Shown here: in pieces, positions 17,894-26,045 of the stretch
How positions within the stretch are numbered: the stretch's first letter is position 1
How the letters are laid out: each line of letters opens with the position of its first letter
From: Pseudobacteriovorax antillogorgiicola
GTDB taxonomy: Bacteria > Bdellovibrionota_B > Oligoflexia > Oligoflexales > Oligoflexaceae
NCBI RefSeq assembly: GCF_900177345.1
Contig: NZ_FWZT01000029.1
Span: 24,259 to 88,258 of the forward strand
Reading direction: 5' to 3'
DNA length: 64,000 bases
Position numbers and translations under genes: made by a program
The notes under the pieces: generated by a model
Seen by the model: only the letters and a program-made list of their open reading frames with translations
Database searches by the model: none
Told to the model about the DNA's origin: nothing

Positions 17894-18797
17894 CAGTCTT
17901 TCTCATCCACTGAAGCGTACTCGCTAATCCGCTATGAAGTCCAGTTTTAGGCTTCCAATATGGCTCTAGTTTAGAAATATCAGCGATAAAAGTTGGTTTT
18001 TCGTCGATTCTAAGATCCCGCCAAATAGTTTTCGTGAAATCATTTTTAGTAAGATATACGATTTTTCTGACGACATCTCTCGGTGTAGTTACCAAGGATA
18101 CTCCCCCTCCAACATCGAAGATATTGTTCATCATTTCTGGAGTTTTGATTTGCTTAAGAATTAGGTGCGCCGCATCTAGAACATATAGGGGGTCACGTCT
18201 TTGATCTCCATTTCCAGCCAAAGTAATAGATTTTCCCTGTAAGTTTGCTTGAATAAACCAATTTACCCAGCTTTTATCAGGTGCAGAGAAGCTGTATTGG
18301 TGGGGACCGTAGAGAGTTACAAAACGGTTAATAATGAGTGGAAGTGATAAGTTACTTTGAAACTCTTGAGCATATATGTCTGCGGCATACTTTGAAGTTC
18401 CATAGAACGATCTAGGGATGTTATCACCTAGTGGGTATATCTTCGCAGTAGAACTCAGTATGAAAGGCGTTGGTTCACCTCTACTGGCCCATTCGAGAAG
18501 GTTGAATGTTCCGATTAGATTTTGCTCGAAATCGAATCGAGGGCTTTTGTTACTTGCCGAGGCAGAAGTATTTCCGGCTAAATGGACGACAAAATCAACA
18601 TGAGGTAACTTTTTTAGATCCCTAGGGTCGGAAATATCACACGAAATATATGTAAAGTAATCATGAGAGCAATAGTTGGCTAATCTAGGTGGACAACTTC
18701 GAGAGGCGCCAAAAACTTGATAAGAATTCTCAAGAAGTAGTTGAGTTAAATTGAAACCTAGGAATCCATGCCACCCTGTGACTAGTATCTTCATCAT
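17877..18797 (-). CDS. NAD-dependent epimerase/dehydratase (extended SDR)
   Basis: 306 residues with Rossmann motif VTGWHGFLGFNLTQLL, LSSTAKIYPLG and YGTSKYAADIY (YxxxK). It lies 17 bases downstream of rfbH and overlaps the GT4 gene. The direct link to rfbH makes it a strong candidate for the final 4-ketoreductase of the CDP-3,6-dideoxyhexose pathway, giving abequose, paratose or a related sugar. The SDR that overlaps rfbF is the rival candidate. Confidence 0.84.
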   Translation of the reverse strand: MMKILVTGWHGFLGFNLTQLLLENSYQVFGASRSCPPRLANYCSHDYFTYISCDISDPRDLKKLPHVDFVVHLAGNTSASASNKSPRFDFEQNLIGTFNLLEWASRGEPTPFILSSTAKIYPLGDNIPRSFYGTSKYAADIYAQEFQSNLSLPLIINRFVTLYGPHQYSFSAPDKSWVNWFIQANLQGKSITLAGNGDQRRDPLYVLDAAHLILKQIKTPEMMNNIFDVGGGVSLVTTPRDVVRKIVYLTKNDFTKTIWRDLRIDEKPTFIADISKLEPYWKPKTGLHSGLASTLQWMRKTVEHYA

Positions 18798-18814
18798 GTT
18801 AACCCTCTAATCAA

Positions 18815-20104
18815 CTAGAGAGAAATTTCAGACTTCTCATCGAAACTGCTTTGTACTTGGGAGCTTCTAGAGCTTCCTGAACTTGCTTGCGTATCAATAA
18901 ATTTCTTGAACACCTTGCACATGTAATCCAAGTCGTCCTCATCAATGCCTTGGTGTATTCCAATTAGAAAGGAATCTTTCATAACTCTATCACTGTTTTT
19001 CAATGAGTCGGCTTTTCGATACACAATATTCTTATATGCTTCATGGCGTAGAATATTTCCTGCGAATAGCAATCGAATCTGAATACCATGATTCTCTAAG
19101 TGTTCGAGTAGTTCGTATCGCTCGAATGGAATATTCTCTTTAAGTGTAATTGGCAATGAAAGTAAAGAAGGTTCAAGATGACTATCCCACTTTGGTAGTT
19201 GAAATAGCTCGCTATACTCCCTAAGAAAATTCATCATGTAGTCAACATTTCTTTTTCTAATTCTATTGAATTCAGCTAGTCTCTTTAGCTGTACTAACCC
19301 GAACGCCGCTTGTAGCTCAATAGTTTTGAAATTATAGCCTATTCTATCGTAGGTGTATTTACTGTCATAATGTATACCATCAACTTTATGCTGAAATCTC
19401 CTACTGAAGTCTTCGCCTTCTCTAGTCCAGTACTTCTGAAATTCATCTGCTCTTCCCCAGTCTTTAAGAGATCTAGCATTGTACATGATCTCGTCAGAGT
19501 CTGTAACAAGCATGCCACCACCGCCAGCGAGAGTTAGGTGATGAGTAGCATAGAAGCTAAAAGTACAGAGATCTGAGTACTTCCCAGAAAAAAAACCATT
19601 TACTGTAGTCCCTATCGTATCGGCAGAGTCTTCAACTAAGTATAGATTGTGTCGATTACAGATATCCCTAAGTGCGAAAGTATCAAGAGGGCAACCAAAG
19701 GCATGTGGGGCGAATACAGCTTTCGTTTTTGGGCCAATATATTTTTCTATACTTTTTATATCTAGATTTAAAGTCTCTATGTCGATATCGCAAACCATAG
19801 GTGTGAGTCCGCACTGTATAATCGGATTAAATGTAGTAGGAAACGTGCAAGCAGGTGTTATGACTTCGCTGCCTTTAGGGAGGTTTAACGCAGAAATTGC
19901 GGAAAGGTTTGCAGATGATCCTGAGTTAACTAAAACGCCATGCTTCTTTTTGACTAATTCTAGAAATCTATTTTCGAACTCTAGTGTATACTCTCCACAA
20001 CCCAACCAGCCAGTATTTAGGCTTTCGATGACGGCTGTCTTTTCTTCGGCACCGTGAACTGGTTTAGCGAATAGGATTCTGCGAATCGGAAGGCTATTTT
20101 CCAT
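18815..20104 (-). CDS. rfbH: CDP-4-dehydro-6-deoxyglucose 3-dehydratase (E1)
   Basis: 429 residues. A PMP-dependent dehydratase of the DegT/DnrJ/EryC1 fold that removes the C3 hydroxyl of CDP-4-keto-6-deoxyglucose. FSFYATHHLTLAGGGG (about residues 182-197) has histidine where aminotransferases carry the PLP-binding lysine; that swap is the hallmark of RfbH and ColD. NSGSSANLSAISALNLP and VEDSADTIGTT are further family segments. I start at ATG 20104, which has GGAG six bases upstream; an in-frame TTG at 20116 is weaker. The [2Fe-2S] reductase partner (RfbI/AscD) is not seen in the window. Confidence 0.93.
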   Translation of the reverse strand: MENSLPIRRILFAKPVHGAEEKTAVIESLNTGWLGCGEYTLEFENRFLELVKKKHGVLVNSGSSANLSAISALNLPKGSEVITPACTFPTTFNPIIQCGLTPMVCDIDIETLNLDIKSIEKYIGPKTKAVFAPHAFGCPLDTFALRDICNRHNLYLVEDSADTIGTTVNGFFSGKYSDLCTFSFYATHHLTLAGGGGMLVTDSDEIMYNARSLKDWGRADEFQKYWTREGEDFSRRFQHKVDGIHYDSKYTYDRIGYNFKTIELQAAFGLVQLKRLAEFNRIRKRNVDYMMNFLREYSELFQLPKWDSHLEPSLLSLPITLKENIPFERYELLEHLENHGIQIRLLFAGNILRHEAYKNIVYRKADSLKNSDRVMKDSFLIGIHQGIDEDDLDYMCKVFKKFIDTQASSGSSRSSQVQSSFDEKSEISL

Positions 20105-20343
20105 GAGGAGCTCCAAAGTGAAACATAGACATCAAAGATTGACCCATAATAGTGGGTCTGTAAGCTATCAAAAACAGTGTTTACCGCTGGCTTAGTTTAG
20201 TAAACGCTACATTTTCTCATAATTATACTCAAGTGGAAAATCGAGATGTTTAGTTCAATTGCTGGCCTTGATTTCTGTTGTTGCATATCTAGCTCTTGAA
20301 GACGAATTCTCTAACACCTTTTTAGGGTCTGATTTCAATGTGT

Positions 20344-21588
20344 TCAATTTTTCTTATCTATAATCTGATTAGAATATCTTTCTAAGACGTTATGTGTATC
20401 TACTCCTCCGTACACTAATTCACTTAATAGGTTTGATTTATCTGGCAATTGCCCACCGTTTTGAACTAAGTTAACTTGATCTAGGGCTTCAGTCTCATTC
20501 TTCACAATTATTACAGCTCCAAGTTTTTCAAAAACTAGTTCATTGGTATGTAGATACTTAGGGTAGATAACCGGTTTTTGCAGCTGTATAGCATCGAGCG
20601 AAATACTTGACCCTAGATCGAGAACTATATCAGATTGCAAAACCAGGGATATTGATGGGGTATTTCTGTCAAATGTCACATCCCCTAGCATAGAGAGATG
20701 GTATTCTTCGTGTTCTTCTAACTCAGAGACACCTAGTCTCGGATGATATTTGATAATCAAGGAGATGTCCAATTTGGCTAGTTTAGCAAGGAGTGAAAGT
20801 GTAGCAGTGCGATTCACATTATTATGCCACTTTGGTGAGAAGAAGAGTACCACTGGTCTTTGATCAACTGCTGCTCCTGACTCGCCGTATATTCCTGACT
20901 TGCCGTATATTTTAGAAAGAATCCCAATCCACTCTTCAGAGAATCTTGCACTACCCCAGGTTCTAGCTACTGAAGGCTCCATTCTGGCTAGCTTGATGTA
21001 GCTGTCCATGTGCTTTCTATTTGCAAAGACATAGGTATCGAATACATTTCTATCTTGAAAAGGTAAGCTACCTCCGTTTTGTGCCATCACCGTTGCTACA
21101 TGTTTGTTAACGGCAAAGTTCTCTTTAAGATTAACACCATGAGGCAAACAAATAAGTCGTATTCTTAAGTTTTTTGCAGCCCTTAAGTGTTGAGTTCTTG
21201 AAGAGTCCCAGAAGCTTCTTTTTAGCCATCTTAAAAACCGAAAAGGCGGTCTAGTAGATGGAAGCCCGTGACCCCATTCAATGACAAATGTAGAGATACT
21301 ATTTAGTTTAAATATCGCCGTTAATAGCCAGCTGTTGGTAAGAAGCTTCCTTAGTTGACTACTTTGAATCTTTGATATCCAAATTAAAATCTTTATTGAA
21401 GAAAAGTTTTCGAACGTCTTGAGAAATAGAATTCGGGGGTCGTCCTCCAAGGTTACCGATTCTTGGTAGCTATACTTCACTACAGCCCCTGATAAAAGGA
21501 GCTTGTAAACTACAGGAACTAAGTGATCAACATCGACACTGTTATTGAATAGGAAAAAGATTGTTTTCGGTGCGCTTGACTCGCCCAT
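20344..21588 (-). CDS. GT-B-like protein, possibly CDP-glycerol/capsule-type transferase
   Basis: 414 residues that I cannot assign firmly. IIKYHPRLG followed by SDIVLDLGSSISLDAIQLQKPV and a KYLHTNELVFEKLGA segment is the HP plus S-rich motif pattern of GT-B enzymes related to CDP-glycerol glycerophosphotransferases. RLICLPHGVNL also recurs in such proteins. It begins 130 bases from the divergent DUF4910 gene and lies 239 bases upstream of rfbH on the same strand. A short internal duplication is described separately. A role as transferase is plausible but untested. Confidence 0.55.
   Translation of the reverse strand: MGESSAPKTIFFLFNNSVDVDHLVPVVYKLLLSGAVVKYSYQESVTLEDDPRILFLKTFENFSSIKILIWISKIQSSQLRKLLTNSWLLTAIFKLNSISTFVIEWGHGLPSTRPPFRFLRWLKRSFWDSSRTQHLRAAKNLRIRLICLPHGVNLKENFAVNKHVATVMAQNGGSLPFQDRNVFDTYVFANRKHMDSYIKLARMEPSVARTWGSARFSEEWIGILSKIYGKSGIYGESGAAVDQRPVVLFFSPKWHNNVNRTATLSLLAKLAKLDISLIIKYHPRLGVSELEEHEEYHLSMLGDVTFDRNTPSISLVLQSDIVLDLGSSISLDAIQLQKPVIYPKYLHTNELVFEKLGAVIIVKNETEALDQVNLVQNGGQLPDKSNLLSELVYGGVDTHNVLERYSNQIIDKKN
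20875..20910. repeat. 18-bp tandem duplication inside a coding region
   Basis: The unit TCCTGACTCGCCGTATAT (20875-20892) is followed at once by a copy with one change, TCCTGACTTGCCGTATAT (20893-20910). On the coding (minus) strand it repeats a six-residue YGKSGI/YGESGA-type segment in the GT-B-like protein, keeping frame. It looks like a recent slippage event in a linker. Confidence 0.85.
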
Positions 21589-21718
21589 AGAACCAGCTCA
21601 GATTGAATTTTTGACAATAAATAAGTAGTGGCTGCCTAGACCCTTGTAGTTTATCTTCTTGTTTATAGAAAAATAAAGCAGAATCAATTTGCACGAAAAG
21701 ATAACGTTTGGGTATGTA

Positions 21719-23032
21719 ATGATAGGCAACGATATATACGAATTAGCGAAAGCGCTTTGGGATGTGCCGAGGAGTATCACTGGAGATGGGGTCCGAAGGA
21801 CGTTAAGTACAATCAAAGAGCTGTGCCCTGAACTAACAACCTATGAAGTACCATCAGGTCAAAAGGTATTTGATTGGGAAGTTCCGTTGGAGTGGAATAT
21901 CAAAGATGCATATGTCGAGGACCCAGATGGGAATAGGATTGTTGATTTCAAACAAAACAACCTACATGTCATGGGATATTCCACACCTATAGATACATTC
22001 GTCAGTCTTGAAGAGCTTTTGCTACATACGTACACTCAGGAAGATCGGGTAAATGCTATTCCTTACGTCACTTCGTATTATGAACCTAAATGGGGCTTCT
22101 GCATGTCCGAGGTATTGAAAAGATCTCTAAAACGTGGGAAATATCGTGTATATATTGATGCCAGTCTAGAGCCTGGTTTCCTAACTTACGGTGAGATTCT
22201 CCTAGAAGGTGAAGAAAAAGAAGAAGTGTTAATATCGACTTATATCTGTCATCCTTCACTTGGGAATAACGAGTTGTCGGGTCCTTGCCTGACAGCCTTT
22301 CTGAGTAGGTGGCTATCAAATAATGTGAATAGAAGATATACATATAGAATCGTATTCCTACCGGAAACAATCGGTTCGATTGCGTATTTATCAAGAAATG
22401 TTCATCATTTGAAAAAATATGTAATCGCCGGGTTCAATGTAACGTGTGTTGGGGATGAAAACGCCTATTCCTTTTTACCCAGTAGATTGGGCAATACCTA
22501 TGCAGACAAAGTCGCAAAAAATACACTAGATCATCTTGTTAAGGAGTATAGGTCGTATAGTTATCTGGATCGGGGAAGTGACGAAAGACAGTACTGCAGT
22601 CCAGGTGTCGATCTGCCTGTCGTCTCGATTATGAGATCGAAGTATGGTGAGTATCCCGAGTATCATACTTCAGATGATAATTTGGAATTTATCACACCAA
22701 AAGGTTTAGAAGGTGCCTTCAATGCAATTAGTAGCGCAATTTATACAATTGAGAACGATCATTATCCGAAGTACCGAGTCCTATGTGAGCCTCAGCTTGG
22801 TAAGAGAGGTTTGTACCCGAATACAGGACAGAAAGGTAAGTACTCAAAAGCTGAACTATTGACTCATATTCTAGCCTACTCCGATGGAAAACACTCAATT
22901 CTTGACATATCTGACATCCTAAATGTTTCGTTTAGAGAGGTTTATGAAAATTGTCAAACTCTACTAGAATCTGATTTGATCGAGTACTTAAGCTTACTTC
23001 CTCCTGTTCAGAGAGGCAAAAAATATGAGTAG
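21719..23032 (+). CDS. DUF4910 aminopeptidase-like domain protein
   Basis: 437 residues from ATG 21719; a TTG at 21689 would add ten. The DUF4910 (formerly DUF2172) family has an M28-peptidase-like fold: here STYICHPSLGNNELSGP (about residues 173-189) holds the presumed metal ligands, with further acidic and histidine residues in YPEYHTSDDNLEF. The last 90 residues look like a small winged-helix domain. The natural substrate of the family is not established to my knowledge, but members recur in polysaccharide loci. It heads a tightly overlapping five-gene run that ends with the LIC12162-type transferase. Confidence 0.85.
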   Translation: MIGNDIYELAKALWDVPRSITGDGVRRTLSTIKELCPELTTYEVPSGQKVFDWEVPLEWNIKDAYVEDPDGNRIVDFKQNNLHVMGYSTPIDTFVSLEELLLHTYTQEDRVNAIPYVTSYYEPKWGFCMSEVLKRSLKRGKYRVYIDASLEPGFLTYGEILLEGEEKEEVLISTYICHPSLGNNELSGPCLTAFLSRWLSNNVNRRYTYRIVFLPETIGSIAYLSRNVHHLKKYVIAGFNVTCVGDENAYSFLPSRLGNTYADKVAKNTLDHLVKEYRSYSYLDRGSDERQYCSPGVDLPVVSIMRSKYGEYPEYHTSDDNLEFITPKGLEGAFNAISSAIYTIENDHYPKYRVLCEPQLGKRGLYPNTGQKGKYSKAELLTHILAYSDGKHSILDISDILNVSFREVYENCQTLLESDLIEYLSLLPPVQRGKKYE

Positions 23033-24437
23033 GATGCAATGGGTTGTTGTTGGAGGAGGCTTTCGTGGTATGTCCGCTGCATACCTCTTTAGCAAATCAG
23101 GGAAAAGTGTCACTGTAGTAGATAAAGGGACTTCTATTGGTGGAGTACTGTCCTCGATACCATGGAACGGGTTATTCTTAGATAAGGGTTGTCATTTGTT
23201 TGATAACGACTCGGATGAGATGACGGATCATCTCTTTGAGCTTGGCGGTAATGAGTTCGACCCTGTGAACGTTGTATACGGTTCTTGGTATCGAGGAAGA
23301 CTGAGCAAAGGTATTGCTATTCCAGACCTTAGATTCAATGAAGATACCAGTGGTACAATCCTTATTGACATACTGCGTTCATTCGAATCTTTGTGCGACG
23401 ACTCGAATTCATTGGAAGATAAAGTTCTAGAGCGATATGGCAGAACGGTAGCTGATTATTTTTACCCTATGATAAGGAAAATATACCTGGAGGAAGCTAG
23501 CAATATATCATCCGCAATGCTTGAGGCTACATTGTTCAATAGAGTCTACTTCTTAGATGATTCTAGTGCAAAAATTCTCAAAGAATCTAAGTTACTAGAT
23601 GAAAAAATAGCGGCTTCTTCATTTGACGATCCTCTGAGGTACTATCGTGAATACTGTAATCGATATCAATTTCGAAGTTTCTATCCGAGAAAAAACAACA
23701 TGAGAGGTTTTTGCGATAGCGTAGAAAACACTCTTAGGGCAAATGGCGTCAATATACAATCAAATATGCTTGTCAATAGAATTGAACGAAAGAATAGTAG
23801 ATACAGGGTATTCCTATCAAGTGGTACAGAACTTGTTTGTGACGGAATCTATTGGGCTGGCTCTTATGATGAATTAGAAAATCATCTTGGTGTTGATGTA
23901 GGCATATCACAATCAATAACTGGAGTGCCTATGGTGCTATACTATTTTCTTGTCGCTCCAGAACAACTTTCGCGATATAGCTACATTCATAACTTTGATT
24001 CTGATTTCAAAATATTTAGAGTCTCCTCACCGTCGAACTATAAACCTACTAATGGTGAAAAATTCTGTGATAGAGCATATGTTTGTTGCGAGGTCCCAAT
24101 CAATTCAAAGTCTACGCTATTTACAAATCCAGAAGCTTCTACCGACGACATATGGACCGAGCTTAAAAAAATGGGGTTTATTAGATACGGGAGCTACCTT
24201 GATAAGGTAGCATTTAGTGTTCCAAAATCTTATTCGTATTTGCGAAGAGATTTTAGTCCTAAATGGCAAGAATTATCTGGTGTTATCTCCAAAAAAACCA
24301 ATTTCTATGCCGCAAATCCTATACATTTCACTAAACTGCAGATACTTAGAGATTTAAAACTGTTGATTTCGGACGGAAGGAGTTTGAATTATGAAAGAAG
24401 TCCTAACCACAGACCCAATCTGGGAAAAGAAGTATAG
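23025..24437 (+). CDS. FAD-dependent oxidoreductase, protoporphyrinogen oxidase/UDP-galactopyranose mutase-like
   Basis: 470 residues. WVVVGGGFRGMSAAYLF is the dinucleotide-binding GxGxxG-type motif at the extreme N-terminus, followed by an acidic strand end (VVDKG) and IGGVLSS. The overall layout is that of amine oxidase/UGM-type flavoproteins. It overlaps the DUF4910 gene by eight bases and the methyltransferase gene by 47, so coexpression is near certain. The substrate is probably a sugar nucleotide or lipid-linked sugar, but nothing in the sequence fixes it. Confidence 0.8.
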   Translation: MSRMQWVVVGGGFRGMSAAYLFSKSGKSVTVVDKGTSIGGVLSSIPWNGLFLDKGCHLFDNDSDEMTDHLFELGGNEFDPVNVVYGSWYRGRLSKGIAIPDLRFNEDTSGTILIDILRSFESLCDDSNSLEDKVLERYGRTVADYFYPMIRKIYLEEASNISSAMLEATLFNRVYFLDDSSAKILKESKLLDEKIAASSFDDPLRYYREYCNRYQFRSFYPRKNNMRGFCDSVENTLRANGVNIQSNMLVNRIERKNSRYRVFLSSGTELVCDGIYWAGSYDELENHLGVDVGISQSITGVPMVLYYFLVAPEQLSRYSYIHNFDSDFKIFRVSSPSNYKPTNGEKFCDRAYVCCEVPINSKSTLFTNPEASTDDIWTELKKMGFIRYGSYLDKVAFSVPKSYSYLRRDFSPKWQELSGVISKKTNFYAANPIHFTKLQILRDLKLLISDGRSLNYERSPNHRPNLGKEV

Positions 24438-25083
24438 CTCTAACTCCGATATCAATCGATATCCGTGGGATATTGTCGTTTCTCAGATATTTAGAAGCTG
24501 CTCAACAATGGATGCTCGTAGAAATTTTTCAATTCTAGAAGTAGGGTGTGGCACCGGAAATAACCTATGGTTTGCGAGTCGAGAAGGCTTTACGGTCACG
24601 GGAATAGATTCAAGTCAATCGGCAATATCATATGCAAAGTCTCGTTTTGAAAGAGAAGGTCTTGAGGGTGATTTTGTGGTTGGAGATGTTACGAAGTTGC
24701 CATTTGGAGATTCCTGCTTTGATATGGTTATAGATCGGGCTGCTTTAACCTGTTTAGGTAGAACAGCATTTGCTATCTCACTTAGCGAAATTCATCGCGT
24801 TCTAGTGAATAAGGGAAAATTTTTATTCAATCCGTACAGTGATCGCCATAGTAGCAAGAAGTATGGTGAGCGATTCCACGACGGATTAACCAAGGGTATT
24901 AATGCAGGTGGAGTAGCTGGGGCAGGACAAATCAGATTCTACAGCATAGGCGATATTGAAGATGCTTTCGAAGCCCATTGGGAAATAACTAAGATAGAAC
25001 ATCGAGAAAATATTGACATGACACACCCAGAGTATCTAGTTCACTCTGAGTGGGTAGTCGAAGCTACAAAAGTAATGAGGTAG
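24391..25083 (+). CDS. Class I SAM-dependent methyltransferase
   Basis: 230 residues. ILEVGCGTGNNLWFASREG is SAM motif I, VTGIDSSQSAISYAKSRF motif II and DSCFDMVIDRAALTC the post-I/motif IV region. GGAAGGAG precedes the ATG, inside the 3' end of the flavoprotein gene, giving a 47-base overlap. The acceptor is unknown; position suggests a sugar or amino group of the product handled by this operon. Confidence 0.87.
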   Translation: MKEVLTTDPIWEKKYSSNSDINRYPWDIVVSQIFRSCSTMDARRNFSILEVGCGTGNNLWFASREGFTVTGIDSSQSAISYAKSRFEREGLEGDFVVGDVTKLPFGDSCFDMVIDRAALTCLGRTAFAISLSEIHRVLVNKGKFLFNPYSDRHSSKKYGERFHDGLTKGINAGGVAGAGQIRFYSIGDIEDAFEAHWEITKIEHRENIDMTHPEYLVHSEWVVEATKVMR

Positions 25084-25085
25084 AA

Positions 25086-26045
25086 TTGGTTAATATGCGT
25101 CTTGATCATGCACCATTGGATGATCAATGGGATAGGTTAGTAGATAATTCTCCTAATGGTTCTATATTTTGTAAAAGCTTCTATCTTCGATCATTGTCGA
25201 CCAAAGTAGGGACGTACTATTGCTTTAAGAATCGAGAGATTTATGGCCTGGTTGTAGTTCCAGAGTCAGACTGCGCTAAAACTTCAAAAGACAACGAATT
25301 CCTAATATACAGTGGTATTCTATTTCGAAAGCCAAGCCCTAATCAAAATCAATCACAAATCTATTCTGAGCGGCTAGAGGTAGCGGCATTCGTAGCATCC
25401 GAACTAGATCGACGATATCTCAAAGTTATTTTGAGATTGCACCCATCAGTAGATGATTTAAGGGCGTTTCTTTGGCATAACTACGAGTGTGGGCGACAGT
25501 ACAAGTTAGACCTGAGATACACAACGTATCTTGATATTTCAAAACTTAGAGACGAGGGAGAACTATCGTTTCAATCAAACTTTTCTTCGTCAAGGCGACA
25601 GGAGATTAGAAAATTTAATAGAAGTAACTTAACTTTGGATATGACGCCATCATTAGATATATTCTCGTCACTTTTCAAAAAGACATTTGCTCGTCAGGGG
25701 GTGGATATAGACCCCCGATCGATATCAGAAATGGTTGCAATAGTCACCTCTCTCCTAGAGATGGGCTCCTGCAAAGTTTTCAATATATATGATGAACGGG
25801 AAAATATTGTATCTTCAGCAATCTTTGGCTTAGATTCTAAAATGGCATACTATCTGTATGGTGCAAGTGATCCAGAATTCAGGTCAACAAGTTGCGGAAC
25901 AGCTGTAATATGGAGTGCTATAAAGTATTTTTCTGAAATGGGACTTAATACTATTGACTTGGAAGGAGTTAATAGTCCGCGGAGGGGATGGTTCAAATTA
26001 TCTTTTGGGGGTGTACTACGCCCGTACTTTGAGATAAGCCTGTGA
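25086..26045 (+). CDS. FemAB/GNAT_6-like N-acyltransferase
   Basis: About 319 residues. The middle FQSNFSSSRRQEIRKFNR and the C-terminal segment around GTAVIWSAIKYFSEMGLN, then EGVNSPRRGWFKLSFGG, match the GNAT-type double domain of FemAB/BioF2-like acyltransferases, which attach amino acids or acyl groups to amino sugars. I choose TTG 25086 because GAGG lies five bases before it; ATG 25095 is an alternative, and an upstream GTG at 25050 would overlap the methyltransferase. The final bases overlap the next gene (GTGA). Confidence 0.75.
   Translation: MVNMRLDHAPLDDQWDRLVDNSPNGSIFCKSFYLRSLSTKVGTYYCFKNREIYGLVVVPESDCAKTSKDNEFLIYSGILFRKPSPNQNQSQIYSERLEVAAFVASELDRRYLKVILRLHPSVDDLRAFLWHNYECGRQYKLDLRYTTYLDISKLRDEGELSFQSNFSSSRRQEIRKFNRSNLTLDMTPSLDIFSSLFKKTFARQGVDIDPRSISEMVAIVTSLLEMGSCKVFNIYDERENIVSSAIFGLDSKMAYYLYGASDPEFRSTSCGTAVIWSAIKYFSEMGLNTIDLEGVNSPRRGWFKLSFGGVLRPYFEISL

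Noticed and set aside
19647..20057. 136-codon plus-strand frame opposite rfbH
   Set aside because: Antisense to a gene with clear family motifs; its composition mirrors the complementary codons.
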